In this document: positions 1-7,335 of the stretch, piece after piece | Numbering within the stretch: the stretch's first letter is position 1 | How the letters are laid out: each line of letters starts with the position of its first letter | Assembly: GCA_030378015.1 (NCBI GenBank) | Contig: JAUCGG010000018.1 | Span: forward strand, 1 to 45,763 | Length of the DNA: 45,763 nt | DNA from: Desulfococcaceae bacterium HSG8 | GTDB taxonomy: Bacteria > Desulfobacterota > Desulfobacteria > Desulfobacterales > 4be13 | Direction: 5' to 3' | Translations under genes and position numbers: made by a program | The notes under the pieces: model-generated | What the model saw: only the letters and a program-made list of their open reading frames with translations | The model's database searches: none | What the model was told of the DNA's origin: nothing

Positions 1-1
1 G

Positions 2-880
2 TCTGAGATGGTTGATAACGTAGAAATTCTTGCAATCAAAAACATGCAAGTGCAGTCAAATATTTTGAAGCTCGTAACAAAAATAAAAAATTCGAATAAT
101 ATAAGAATAAAAATGAGCGAAGGGAAATTTACCTTTTACCTCAGGATTGACAAAGACAAAAGTGAACCGCTGAGTAAAGATGAGTTACTCGGTACTGATG
201 CCAGGCCCAGAGAAATCATTCTGGAAGCATCGGAAGATTTAATGAAAGAAAGCGGCAGAGAATTACAGGAAGTTGAATTCCGTATTGACATGGGAAAGGA
301 ACCTGAGAAACTAAGGAGTCTGGAGCGTATCGTAAACGCGGTGGGACACCCTGTAGGGAGTAATCCTATTTTCTACATTGACGGGAGGTTTTACTTGGGG
401 GTGGAGTCCGATAAAGGATGGAGTTCAGCACGTTCAAGAATTAACTGGGTGTTCAGACCCGCCCTTCAGCGAAATGTTCTTTTAGAGGCTTCGCTGGATT
501 TACCCTTTCCTTCCGAGTTCAAAAGAGACATACCGGAAAAAGGTGAGGCTTGGGATGATTTGAAATTCGGGCTTGGTAAGTATGATCTTAAAAAGGATGC
601 TAAAAAGAAGCTTAGAGAGTACGCTGAGATTCTGAAGACTGATTTCCCGGATGCAACAATAACTATAGCCGGATACACTTGTGAATTAGGGACAGAGAAA
701 TATAATATGAAACTTTCGGAAAACAGGGCCAAAGCAGTGAAGAATTTTTGGGTGAATGAGTGCGGCATTTCTGAAAGTCTTGTGAATGTAAAATGGTATG
801 GAGAAAGTAAGTTTAATGCTCAGAAAGGGCGTGAATGGAACCGCCGGGTTGAGTTTATCTGCCAGGAGTGCCGCAGGTAA
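2..880 (+). CDS. OmpA-like C-terminal domain protein, 5' partial
   Basis: The reading frame is open to the left window edge (Ser-Glu precede the first Met at position 8), and the first visible residues align with the mature N-termini of the two downstream paralogues, so the real start and signal peptide probably lie outside the window. Residues 1-165 hold the paralogue domain ending in the motif G-R-F-Y-L-G-V...K-G-W...I-N-W-V-F. Residues ~180-290 are an OmpA-like peptidoglycan-associated domain: GYTCELGTEKYN, then LSENRAKAV and the closing NRRVEF. The Asp of the usual G-H-T-D-x-x-G motif is replaced by Cys-Glu, so diaminopimelate binding may be changed. Likely periplasmic or envelope-attached. 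The next gene begins inside its last codons. Domain call is firm; role is unknown. Confidence 0.8.
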   Translation, partial: SEMVDNVEILAIKNMQVQSNILKLVTKIKNSNNIRIKMSEGKFTFYLRIDKDKSEPLSKDELLGTDARPREIILEASEDLMKESGRELQEVEFRIDMGKEPEKLRSLERIVNAVGHPVGSNPIFYIDGRFYLGVESDKGWSSARSRINWVFRPALQRNVLLEASLDLPFPSEFKRDIPEKGEAWDDLKFGLGKYDLKKDAKKKLREYAEILKTDFPDATITIAGYTCELGTEKYNMKLSENRAKAVKNFWVNECGISESLVNVKWYGESKFNAQKGREWNRRVEFICQECRR

Positions 881-1554
881 GGAGAACTGAAACTATCTGT
901 TATTTATTTAACTCGTTAAAATTTAAGCTTTTCAGTTGTGTGCTGTACATTCTGGGTATGTTCTTTTTTTGCCCGAATCTTGCAAAGGCATCCTCACTCA
1001 TTCTGGATGAAATAAACATTGTCGCTATTCAGGACATGCATCTTAGAAAAGAAAAAGGGGCATATTATATGGATGTTGTCTGTAAAGTACAGAATGCAGG
1101 CAAATATACTCTGAAATTTCAAAATTGTAAATTTGATCTGTCCTTTGCTTTGAGAAATTCGGAAAATATCAGGCTCGGATCAACTTTTAAAGAAGAAGCT
1201 CTGTTAAAAAAAAGCGGGGATACAGATATCCAACTTGCTACCAAACTCGGCAGTGATATTGAAAAGTTTCATTTTAATATCATCTCCTCGGAAGAGCTGT
1301 CCTCACTGCTCATGGAACCCCACCCGAAACTTAACCTGGGCCTTCAGGGGGATTTTATTCTTGGCATACAATTTAAGCACGGATGGATGTATCAGAAAGG
1401 TATTAAAATTGACTGGATTCTGCCAGTAGATGTTCCAAGGGATGTTTTTGTGAGAACATATAAAGCAATTGAATCTGCCGCTGGTAAGGGTAGCGATTTA
1501 TCAGATGATGATTTGTTTAAAGAAGATGATGAATTGTTTAAAGAAAGTGAGTGA
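868..1554 (+). CDS. secreted paralogue of the flanking envelope proteins
   Basis: GTG start at 868 overlaps the previous gene by 13 bases, suggesting translational coupling; no ATG exists before residue 31, which is already inside the hydrophobic segment. Residues ~17-42 form a signal peptide ending in the processing site A-K-A. The mature part shares with both neighbours the opening I-V-A-I-Q-D-M and the closing G-D-F-I-L-G-I-Q...H-G-W...I-D-W-I-L-P, but lacks the OmpA domain. The C-terminus is very acidic with a repeated D-D-x-L-F-K-E. The fold may be an LEA14-type immunoglobulin-like sandwich, which is inference from alternating strands only. Function unknown; probably part of a three-gene envelope operon. 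Confidence 0.7.
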   Translation: MPQVRRTETICYLFNSLKFKLFSCVLYILGMFFFCPNLAKASSLILDEINIVAIQDMHLRKEKGAYYMDVVCKVQNAGKYTLKFQNCKFDLSFALRNSENIRLGSTFKEEALLKKSGDTDIQLATKLGSDIEKFHFNIISSEELSSLLMEPHPKLNLGLQGDFILGIQFKHGWMYQKGIKIDWILPVDVPRDVFVRTYKAIESAAGKGSDLSDDDLFKEDDELFKESE

Positions 1555-1624
1555 TAAAATAATTTTTTGATCTGTTTTGCTTTTTCCCAGCGTCATTAGG
1601 CGGAATATAATCATAAAATAGAAA

Positions 1625-1635
1625 GGGGGGGGGGG
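1625..1635 (+). repeat. poly-G tract (11 G)
   Basis: An uninterrupted run of 11 guanines lies 70 bases before the ATG of the third paralogue, in the 150-base spacer after the second gene. Runs of this length are prone to replication slippage, and when placed in a 5' leader or promoter can change expression. Whether this one varies is not visible here. Confidence 0.8.
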
Positions 1636-1705
1636 TGATTTCATAACAAGTACGGAAGGTAAGGAGCTTTAAAATTTAAAACCCCAAATTAAGGAGAAAG
1701 TTGTT

Positions 1706-2449
1706 ATGCAGAAACGGGTGATAATAATCGTTATGGCTGCAATTTTTATAGTGGGTACAATTTCCGTAGCATATGCCCAACAGGATATAATTGACAAGCT
1801 GAAAATTATTTCGATCCAAAGCGTCCAGGTAAGAGATAAGGACGAAAAGGGAAACAATTTGGACTATATTTTTCTGGACGTCAAAACTAGGTTAGCCAAC
1901 TCAAACGACAGAGACATAAGGCTCAGGGATGGCGTATTTACTTTTTATGCGAGTTCTGTATATCAAAACAGGGAGATTTCTAAAAGAGAGATAGCACCTG
2001 AAGTTCCCGAAAAAGGCAGAGATGAGTGCAAGACCCAGGTATCTGAGAAAGATGCTGATAAGAAAAAAGAAATTGGGAAAGCTGCAAAGCCTTTTTTTAT
2101 GCCTTCTCTTACACCTGATGATTGTAAAAATGATGATTGTAAAAATAGTGATTGTAAAAATGTTGATCATATAATTTTGAAACCAGGGGGAGATACAGAC
2201 CCGAATGTCGTTATGTTTCATGTAAAACTTGGAAGAACCCAGACCGAGGCTATGAGAAGCCTTATGCATCTCATGAACTGCATCGGGAATCCGGGTGTAA
2301 AAATTCCTCACATCAATATTGAGGGAAAATTTGATTTGGGGATAAAGTCAAATAAAGGGTGGAGTGAGGTGGAAGCTGTAAAAATTGAATGGCTGTTCAT
2401 CCCCAAGATGCAGGAAGACAGGGTTAATTTTATGACCAGTGCTGATTAA
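1706..2449 (+). CDS. secreted paralogue with DDCKN repeat
   Basis: Start ATG is supported by AAGGAG seven bases upstream. Residues 1-25 are a classical signal peptide (hydrophobic I-I-I-V-M-A-A-I-F-I-V, cleavage after A-Y-A). The mature protein matches the two upstream genes: I-I-S-I-Q-S-V-Q-V near the start, L-R-D-G-V-F-T-F-Y, and I-E-G-K-F-D-L-G-I...K-G-W...I-E-W-L-F-I-P at the end. Between these, around residue 135, three tandem 5-residue units D-D-C-K-N / D-D-C-K-N / S-D-C-K-N are coded by near-identical 15-bp DNA repeats; the spaced cysteines could bind metal or cross-link. An unusual 11-G run lies upstream and a strong terminator follows. Exported; precise role unknown. Confidence 0.75.
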   Translation: MQKRVIIIVMAAIFIVGTISVAYAQQDIIDKLKIISIQSVQVRDKDEKGNNLDYIFLDVKTRLANSNDRDIRLRDGVFTFYASSVYQNREISKREIAPEVPEKGRDECKTQVSEKDADKKKEIGKAAKPFFMPSLTPDDCKNDDCKNSDCKNVDHIILKPGGDTDPNVVMFHVKLGRTQTEAMRSLMHLMNCIGNPGVKIPHINIEGKFDLGIKSNKGWSEVEAVKIEWLFIPKMQEDRVNFMTSAD

Positions 2450-2488
2450 ATCAGATTGATCTTGTTTTTCTCACTCTCTCAAATAAAG

Positions 2489-2522
2489 ATCGGCTACTCT
2501 GTAAAAGAGTAGCCGATTTTTT
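2489..2522. terminator. bidirectional rho-independent terminator
   Basis: A 12-bp perfect stem (ATCGGCTACTCT, loop GTAAA) is followed by six T on + and preceded by an A-rich run. It sits between the third secreted gene (+) and the M14-like gene (-), which converge here, so it probably ends both transcripts. Confidence 0.9.
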
Positions 2523-2526
2523 ACTT

Positions 2527-3729
2527 TTACCGCTTCGATTTTAACGAATTAAAACGCCTCACAATATCAGGAGTCATATCTTCCCCTTCGCAAAAGGAAG
2601 GGGCTATATTACCAATATCCTTTAACTCAACATCAGGATTCAACCCTATGAGCCTAATAATATACCTGTCTGCTTTTTCCATGTTATCGTAAGCCATTTC
2701 GATGAGTGCCAGATACATCAGCGCTACTTGGCGATTTGCCACCCTGGTTTCTTTATTGGCTGCTTTTTCCAAAACAGACCTGGCCTTATCAAATTCAGCA
2801 TCATGATAATGACCTATCGCTTTCTCAATATGTCGCGGAATTCCTAGCTGTTTGCTGACAAATTTTCCTTTGGCTTTGGCTTTGACTTTGGCCTTGTCCT
2901 TTATAATAGCCTCTATGGAAGAAGGATACACCACCGCGCTGACCAATGCTTTCCCATACTGATTCCACAGGGCTTCGGGTTCCTGCGTCGCCTTTCTGTG
3001 CATCCCGAATGTGATAATCGGAATACCTAAATCCACACCTGCATAGCTCCCGAGTGATCCGGGCTGTGATCCCACTTTTTTAACGGACAGATCACAATAT
3101 TTTCCCATATGGGCGGCCAAATCTCCGGCTGGGCCGTCATAGTCAATACACCCCAGCACCTGCCTCAGACAAATAATGCGTGTGGGGTTGTGTTCCTTAA
3201 TTGCCCTGTCAATGGCCCGGGCTTCCGGTTCGGAAAGAGGTGCTGAACCGTGTTTTCCGCCGTTTTTACGATTCTCTGCCGGGAAATTGCGGTTGATATC
3301 CACACCGTTTATATTGTTGCGACTGCCGCGTCTGACACCGTCCGGATTTATCTCTGGAAGAAGCACAACTTTCCGCCCCTCAAGCAGTTTCCAGTTATTC
3401 TTTTTTCTGAAGTAAGTATATAGCTTATGTGCAAGAACCGTTCCTGTCTGTTCATTGCCGTGCATTGCGCCCAGGAAAAGAGTTACGTCCCGTCCCTCAC
3501 CGATAACGAAACATTTAATGGGGTGACCTTCTAAAGAAACGCCGATATTCTCCTCTCCTCTGGGAGGGGACAGTATCTTCTTTTTTTCAGGTTCTGTCTT
3601 AGGGAGATCAGTCGTTGAGCCGATGTTGGTAGGTTTGCCGGTTTCGGAAGGGGGATAAGATTTTTTACCAGCACATCCGGTCAACAAGATAAAAGACAAA
3701 ATAAACACGAAACTCACTTTACACTTCAT
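2527..3729 (-). CDS. M14-family lipoprotein, probable pseudoenzyme, with C-terminal helical repeat
   Basis: N-terminus is a lipoprotein signal with lipobox L-L-T-G-C (Cys at residue 19). Residues ~65-265 are an MpaA-like M14 zinc carboxypeptidase domain: first zinc pair H-G-N-E at ~90, then N-P-D-G, D-I-N-R-N-F-P and S-E-P-E-A. Compared with the adjacent paralogue the third zinc ligand is lost (S-I-H-G-P-L there, C-L-R-Q-V-L here), and so is the catalytic Glu (T-F-E-L-P there, T-F-G-M-H here). Residues ~290-370 look like TPR helices (A-I-G-H-Y-H-D-A-E-F-D-K-A). The protein is therefore likely to bind muropeptides or cross-links rather than cut them. A good RBS (AGGAGG) precedes the ATG. It lies downstream of the active-looking paralogue on the same strand. 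Confidence 0.85.
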   Translation of the reverse strand: MKCKVSFVFILSFILLTGCAGKKSYPPSETGKPTNIGSTTDLPKTEPEKKKILSPPRGEENIGVSLEGHPIKCFVIGEGRDVTLFLGAMHGNEQTGTVLAHKLYTYFRKKNNWKLLEGRKVVLLPEINPDGVRRGSRNNINGVDINRNFPAENRKNGGKHGSAPLSEPEARAIDRAIKEHNPTRIICLRQVLGCIDYDGPAGDLAAHMGKYCDLSVKKVGSQPGSLGSYAGVDLGIPIITFGMHRKATQEPEALWNQYGKALVSAVVYPSSIEAIIKDKAKVKAKAKGKFVSKQLGIPRHIEKAIGHYHDAEFDKARSVLEKAANKETRVANRQVALMYLALIEMAYDNMEKADRYIIRLIGLNPDVELKDIGNIAPSFCEGEDMTPDIVRRFNSLKSKR

Positions 3730-3787
3730 AGCTGTTCCTCCTTACATAAATTTTTAAATAGCATATTTTCACAGGTTGATTTTAATG

Positions 3788-3836
3788 GGCGTCCTTCAGT
3801 TTGCACTTTGAAAAATCGTTCTACATTAAGGATGCC
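3788..3836. repeat. family B palindromic repeat, deleted copy
   Basis: Short internally deleted copy of the element seen complete at 31642-31772: GGCGTCCTT at the left, AAGGATGCC at the right, with half of the AAAAATCGTTCTACA core retained. It fills the spacer between the two M14 genes. Confidence 0.7.
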
Positions 3837-3851
3837 GTTTAATGGTAAAAA

Positions 3852-4742
3852 TTATTCCCCGGCCTGAATTCCGTCAACGGGCGGACTGCGGATGTCAGCC
3901 TGACGAAATAATACGTCTTTTCCGGATCTGACATAGTTTTTTCTCCTCAAGGGCGTATATGTAACTGCCTCAATAAGTGCGTCCCTGTAAAGTTCCCATA
4001 CATATTCCCGGGGCTGATCATCAGCTTCCCCGGGTAACTCGAATGTGATGATCGGAATTCCCAGTGTTTCACCTGCATAACTGCCGAATGATCCGGGCTT
4101 TGCTCCCAGTTTCAGGACGGGCAAACCGCAACGGTCCGCCATGCGGTAAGCCAGTTCCCGGCCCGGGCCGTCATAGTCCACACATGCAAGGGGCCCGTGA
4201 ATGCTGACAATCCTGTCCGGGGAATGTTCCTGGATGATCCAGTCAATGATACGCGTCTCCGGCTCAGAAAATTCGACCATTCCGAAACGCGAGCAGTTAA
4301 TCCGGTTCAGTGCCGTAAAATTTCGGTTGAGATCAACTCCCCGGGCATTGTAGCGGATTTGCAAAGCTCTTCCATCCGGATTTGCTACGGGAATGATGAC
4401 AACTTTCCGCCCTTTCAGTAAATAGTAATGCTTTTCAAGATGCTGAACCAGGCGAACTGCAAGATTAACCCCGGCTTTCTCATCTCCGTGTATGGATGCC
4501 AATATAAACGTGACATCTTCGCCTTCACCGATGATATGGCAGTCAATAGGCCGGTCCTCTACAGACCTTCCGACAGTATAGTGTTTTATTACCGGTACTG
4601 GCTGAGGGGTAATTTTTTTTGACGGGAGTTCCACGGGAATTGGTACGGGAAGAGGGGGGGTCCTTGAATAGCAGCCTGCAGTAAATAAGGGAAGGCAGAG
4701 AAAAAATAAAAAAATGCGTAATATCTGGCCAGTATGCTTCAT
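3852..4742 (-). CDS. MpaA-like M14 zinc peptidase lipoprotein
   Basis: Lipoprotein signal with lipobox F-T-A-G-C. The M14 catalytic set is complete: zinc ligands H-G-D-E (residue ~89) and the H of S-I-H-G-P-L, N-P-D-G and V-D-L-N-R-N-F for substrate carboxylate binding, and the catalytic Glu in T-F-E-L-P. MpaA-type enzymes split the gamma-D-glutamyl-diaminopimelate bond of murein peptides; here the enzyme would act at the inner leaflet of the outer membrane or in the periplasm. At 296 residues it is close to a lone catalytic domain plus anchor. It precedes its inactive-looking paralogue, separated by 122 bases that hold a repeat remnant. Substrate assignment is by family only. Confidence 0.85.
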   Translation of the reverse strand: MKHTGQILRIFLFFLCLPLFTAGCYSRTPPLPVPIPVELPSKKITPQPVPVIKHYTVGRSVEDRPIDCHIIGEGEDVTFILASIHGDEKAGVNLAVRLVQHLEKHYYLLKGRKVVIIPVANPDGRALQIRYNARGVDLNRNFTALNRINCSRFGMVEFSEPETRIIDWIIQEHSPDRIVSIHGPLACVDYDGPGRELAYRMADRCGLPVLKLGAKPGSFGSYAGETLGIPIITFELPGEADDQPREYVWELYRDALIEAVTYTPLRRKNYVRSGKDVLFRQADIRSPPVDGIQAGE

Positions 4743-4944
4743 ATTTGTCTTACCTTGGAAATAAAAAATAAACTGAGTTTCTCAAAAACTTAGTTCATTG
4801 TTAATCATACCAGTGTGACATATCAGTGTGATTAGCCGATTTTTTGTTCTTATCTGTAAGATTCGATTAAATATATTATAGGAAATCAGATCAATGTCAA
4901 GCCAAAAATCGAAAAGCAGAAGCCCGAAAAGCAAAAAAACAATT

Positions 4945-5265
4945 GGCATCCTTCATTTTTCAGTTTACGCTTTACTGTAGAACGATTTTGTAAATCGTTC
5001 GGAACAAATTGAAAAATTGTTCCGCAGAAAAAGTGCAAACTTCGAACTGCTTTCAGCTTTTATATTCTTTCCCGGGCATCCTTCATTTGTCAGTTTACTT
5101 CACTGTAGAACAATTTTTAAGTTCGTCCCCCCTTTTTTAAAGGGGGCCGGGGGGATTTTACGTTGCTAAAAAAAGGTGTTACGGCAGAAATCCCCGGCCC
5201 CCCTTTAAAAAAGGGGGGGAGGAATTTACGAATCGGTGTACTACAGTGAAGTGTAAGTACCTTTC
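4945..5265. repeat. two family B elements, the second interrupted by a family C palindrome
   Basis: Copy 1 (4945-5075) begins GGCATCCTTCAT, contains TGTAGAACGATTT / AAATCGTT arms and ends with the TTTCAGCTTTTAT motif. Copy 2 begins at 5075; after TGTAGAACAATTTT it is split by family C (5115-5244), with long arms of CCCCCCTTTTTTAAAGGGGG and its complement, then resumes at ACTACAGTGAAGTG. Confidence 0.75.
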
Positions 5266-5300
5266 ACTTTTATTTAGAAAGGGAAGCATTCCCCAAAAGT

Positions 5301-5474
5301 CAGTAGATCGAAAAGTTTCCGTTAAACAGTGGATTCCGGGTTAAAATTAAAAAACATCCGTTTTTTAATTTTTCCCGGAATGACGATTTAACATACTGTT
5401 ATTCCTGAAAAAATCGAAAAACGGATGTTTTCCGATTTTAACCCGGAATCCACTGTCCGCATAAGTTTTCAAAG
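5301..5474. repeat. family A hairpin element, right end truncated
   Basis: Starts CAGTAGATCGAAAAGTTT, continues AACAGTGGATTCCGGGTTAA, then carries two inner hairpins and mirrored CCCGGAATCCACTGT. The right terminal GATCTACTG is lost. Flanks suggest it was inserted into a family G element (CCCCAAAAGT on the left, AAAGTAGG on the right). Confidence 0.75.
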
Positions 5475-5753
5475 TAGGTTGCATATCACATATGATAAAA
5501 TTCAATATGTTACTCATTCCCAGGCAGAGGCCCGGGAACGAGAATTTCCTACTTAGGAATGTGCCCGTTAGTAAAGATGCCGTTTCCTTCAGAATTTCCG
5601 GTCAGCCTATGCACTTTTTGTACCTGGGCGTAATGCAAAAAGCGTGCCCAAATTGCATCATAAAAGATGCCCAAGTCTGATTTCATTTTTTTGCAGAAAG
5701 CCAGGAGTTATGAAATAAATCATATTACATCTGAATCAGAAAAAAAGAAATGC

Positions 5754-5819
5754 TTGCACCTAACCACATAATTTGCTATCAGTGCATTTTGTTATAGTGG
5801 GATTGCATCTGTGCAATCC
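5754..5819 (+). promoter_or_regulatory. possible aapJ promoter and operator-like palindrome
   Basis: TTGCAC at 5754-5759 is 17 bases from TATCAG (5777-5782), a weak sigma-70-like pair. Downstream, GGATTGCA-TCTG-TGCAATCC (5800-5819) is a perfect 8-bp inverted repeat with a 4-base spacer, placed between this pair and the RBS. It could be a repressor site or an mRNA hairpin; the sequence alone cannot decide. Confidence 0.4.
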
Positions 5820-5861
5820 GAAAGGTAACTTAAACGTATAATTGCAAAGGAGGAAGATCGG

Positions 5862-6881
5862 ATGAAACTGTTTAAATGGTGTGTGGCAGCAGCTCTGGTA
5901 CTCATTATGAGTACGGGGATGGCTGTGGCTGGTGAAACCCTGGATGCTGTAAAGAAAAAAGGCTTTGTCCAGGTCGGTGTGAACGGCAGCCTGTACGGTT
6001 TCGGAATGCCGGATGAAAAAGGCGTATGGAAAGGGCTTGATGTTGATACAGGCAAAGCCGTTGCTGCTGCGGTATTCGGAGATGCAAATAAAGTGAAATT
6101 TACCCCGCTTACCGCTGTTCAGCGGTTTACCGCGCTGCAATCCGGTGAAATTGATGTGCTGTGCCGTAATGCCACACAGACCCTGGGACGGGACACCTCT
6201 CTGGGGCTGGACTTTGCCCAGGTCAATTATTATGACGGCCAGGGCTTTATGATCCCCAAAAAACTGGGCATCAAGAGTGCCAAAGAACTGGAAGGCGCGA
6301 CGGTGTGTGTTCTTCCCGGGACAACAACAGAAATGAATGCCGCGGATTTTTTCCGGGCAAACAACATGAAGTGGAAGCCGGTTGTCATCGAGCAGACCCA
6401 GGAACTCAACAAAGCTTTTTTTGCGGGCCGCTGTGACTCCCTGACATCAGATATTTCCCAGTTGGCGGGACACCGCTCTGTTGCTCCCAAACCGGATGAT
6501 TACATGATCCTGCCCGAAGTCATTTCCAAGGAGCCGCTTGCCCCTGCGGTTCGCCACGGGGATGATCAGTGGAAAGACATTGTGAATTATTCAGTGCTTG
6601 CCATGGTCAATGCAGAAGAACTGGGCATCACTTCAAAGAACGTGGATGAAATGCTCAAAAGCAAAGATCCTAAGATCCAGCGTTTCCTGGGCGTAACCCC
6701 GGGTAACGGAAAAGCCCTCGGTGTGGATGAAAAATTTGCTTATAACATCGTCAAACAGGTAGGGAATTATGGCGAGGTTTTTGAGCGAAACGTGGGAATG
6801 AACACCCCGCTGGGACTTGAGCGCGGCCTGAATGCCCTTTGGACAGATGGCGGCCTGATGTATTCCCCGCCGTTTAAATAA
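5862..6881 (+). CDS. aapJ: general L-amino-acid ABC transporter, periplasmic binding protein
   Basis: Start is fixed by a strong RBS (AAAGGAGG, eight bases away). Signal peptide of ~23 residues ends in A-V-A-G. The mature protein matches the AapJ/BztA subfamily of solute-binding proteins: K-G-F-V-Q-V-G-V-N-G, the G-L-D-V-D segment, L-C-R-N-A-T-Q-T, V-L-P-G-T-T-T-E and the closing L-G-L-E-R-G-L-N-A-L-W. Length (339) is normal for AapJ. It captures amino acids in the periplasm and passes them to AapQ/AapM. Here aapQ follows after a 451-base repeat-filled gap and aapM only after a further 4.3 kb. The ATPase AapP is not in the window. Confidence 0.93.
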   Translation: MKLFKWCVAAALVLIMSTGMAVAGETLDAVKKKGFVQVGVNGSLYGFGMPDEKGVWKGLDVDTGKAVAAAVFGDANKVKFTPLTAVQRFTALQSGEIDVLCRNATQTLGRDTSLGLDFAQVNYYDGQGFMIPKKLGIKSAKELEGATVCVLPGTTTEMNAADFFRANNMKWKPVVIEQTQELNKAFFAGRCDSLTSDISQLAGHRSVAPKPDDYMILPEVISKEPLAPAVRHGDDQWKDIVNYSVLAMVNAEELGITSKNVDEMLKSKDPKIQRFLGVTPGNGKALGVDEKFAYNIVKQVGNYGEVFERNVGMNTPLGLERGLNALWTDGGLMYSPPFK

Positions 6882-6899
6882 CTACCTCCGAATGATAAT

Positions 6900-7113
6900 G
6901 CAGGGTGGGGCTTGCCCCGCCAATTTTATTAAGAAATACAGCGATAACGGTGGGGCAAGCCCCACCCTACTACATCACTTTTTAAGTTCGTCCCCCCCTT
7001 TTTTAAAGGGGGCCGGGGGATTTTATGTTACAAAAAAAGGGTGTTGCGGGAGAAATCCCCCCGGCCCCCCTTTAAAAAAGGGGGGGGGGAACTTAAAAAG
7101 TGGTGTACTACTA
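6900..7113. repeat. two adjacent palindromic repeats (family J and family C)
   Basis: 6900-6970 is an inverted repeat with arms CAGGGTGGGGCTTGCCCC and its complement, immediately after aapJ, where it could act as a transcription attenuator. 6970-7113 is a family C copy: CACTTTTTAAGTTCG, then CCCCCTTTTTTAAAGGGGG, a ~35-base middle, and the mirrored arm ending ACTTAAAAAGTG. Both lie between aapJ and aapQ. Confidence 0.8.
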
Positions 7114-7188
7114 CCCGCCATTATTTGACGGATCATAACGACCATGTGCGGACGTGGGATTCTACCATGTTGCGATGTGCAACTTATA

Positions 7189-7267
7189 ATGCCACGAAGG
7201 CACAAAGGCGCGAAGTCTCACGAAGGTTCTTTGTGTTTCTTTGTGCCTTCGTGTCTTTGTGGCATTA
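7189..7267. repeat. inverted repeat AATGCCACGAAGGCAC
   Basis: Left arm AATGCCACGAAGGCACAAAG and right arm CTTTGTGCCTTCGTG...GTGGCATT pair across a short centre. The element lies in the aapQ leader. A related inverted repeat built on CACGAAA units occurs at 31199-31492. Confidence 0.7.
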
Positions 7268-7300
7268 TTTAAAAAATTGCACACTGCGTTTTGCAAACCC

Positions 7301-7335
7301 GACAACGGATAACGGACCACTGACAACGGACAATG
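7301..7335 (+). repeat. five heptanucleotide units ending in the aapQ start codon
   Basis: Perfect 7-bp register: GACAACG, GATAACG, GACCACT, GACAACG, GACAATG. The last three bases of the fifth unit are the aapQ ATG. No Shine-Dalgarno sequence is visible, so the repeat has replaced the usual leader. The same arrangement precedes the response regulator at 32554. Confidence 0.8.

Larger units (their letters stand above)
4743..5861. other. 1.1-kb spacer made mostly of nested repeats
   Basis: No convincing gene. The first 200 bases are AT-rich and unremarkable. From 4945 the spacer holds two copies of the GGCATCC element (family B), a CCCCCTTTTTTAAAGGGGG palindrome (family C) inside the second, a family A hairpin element at 5301-5474, and a family G piece (5465-5571). 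The final ~100 bases hold the aapJ leader. Confidence 0.8.
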
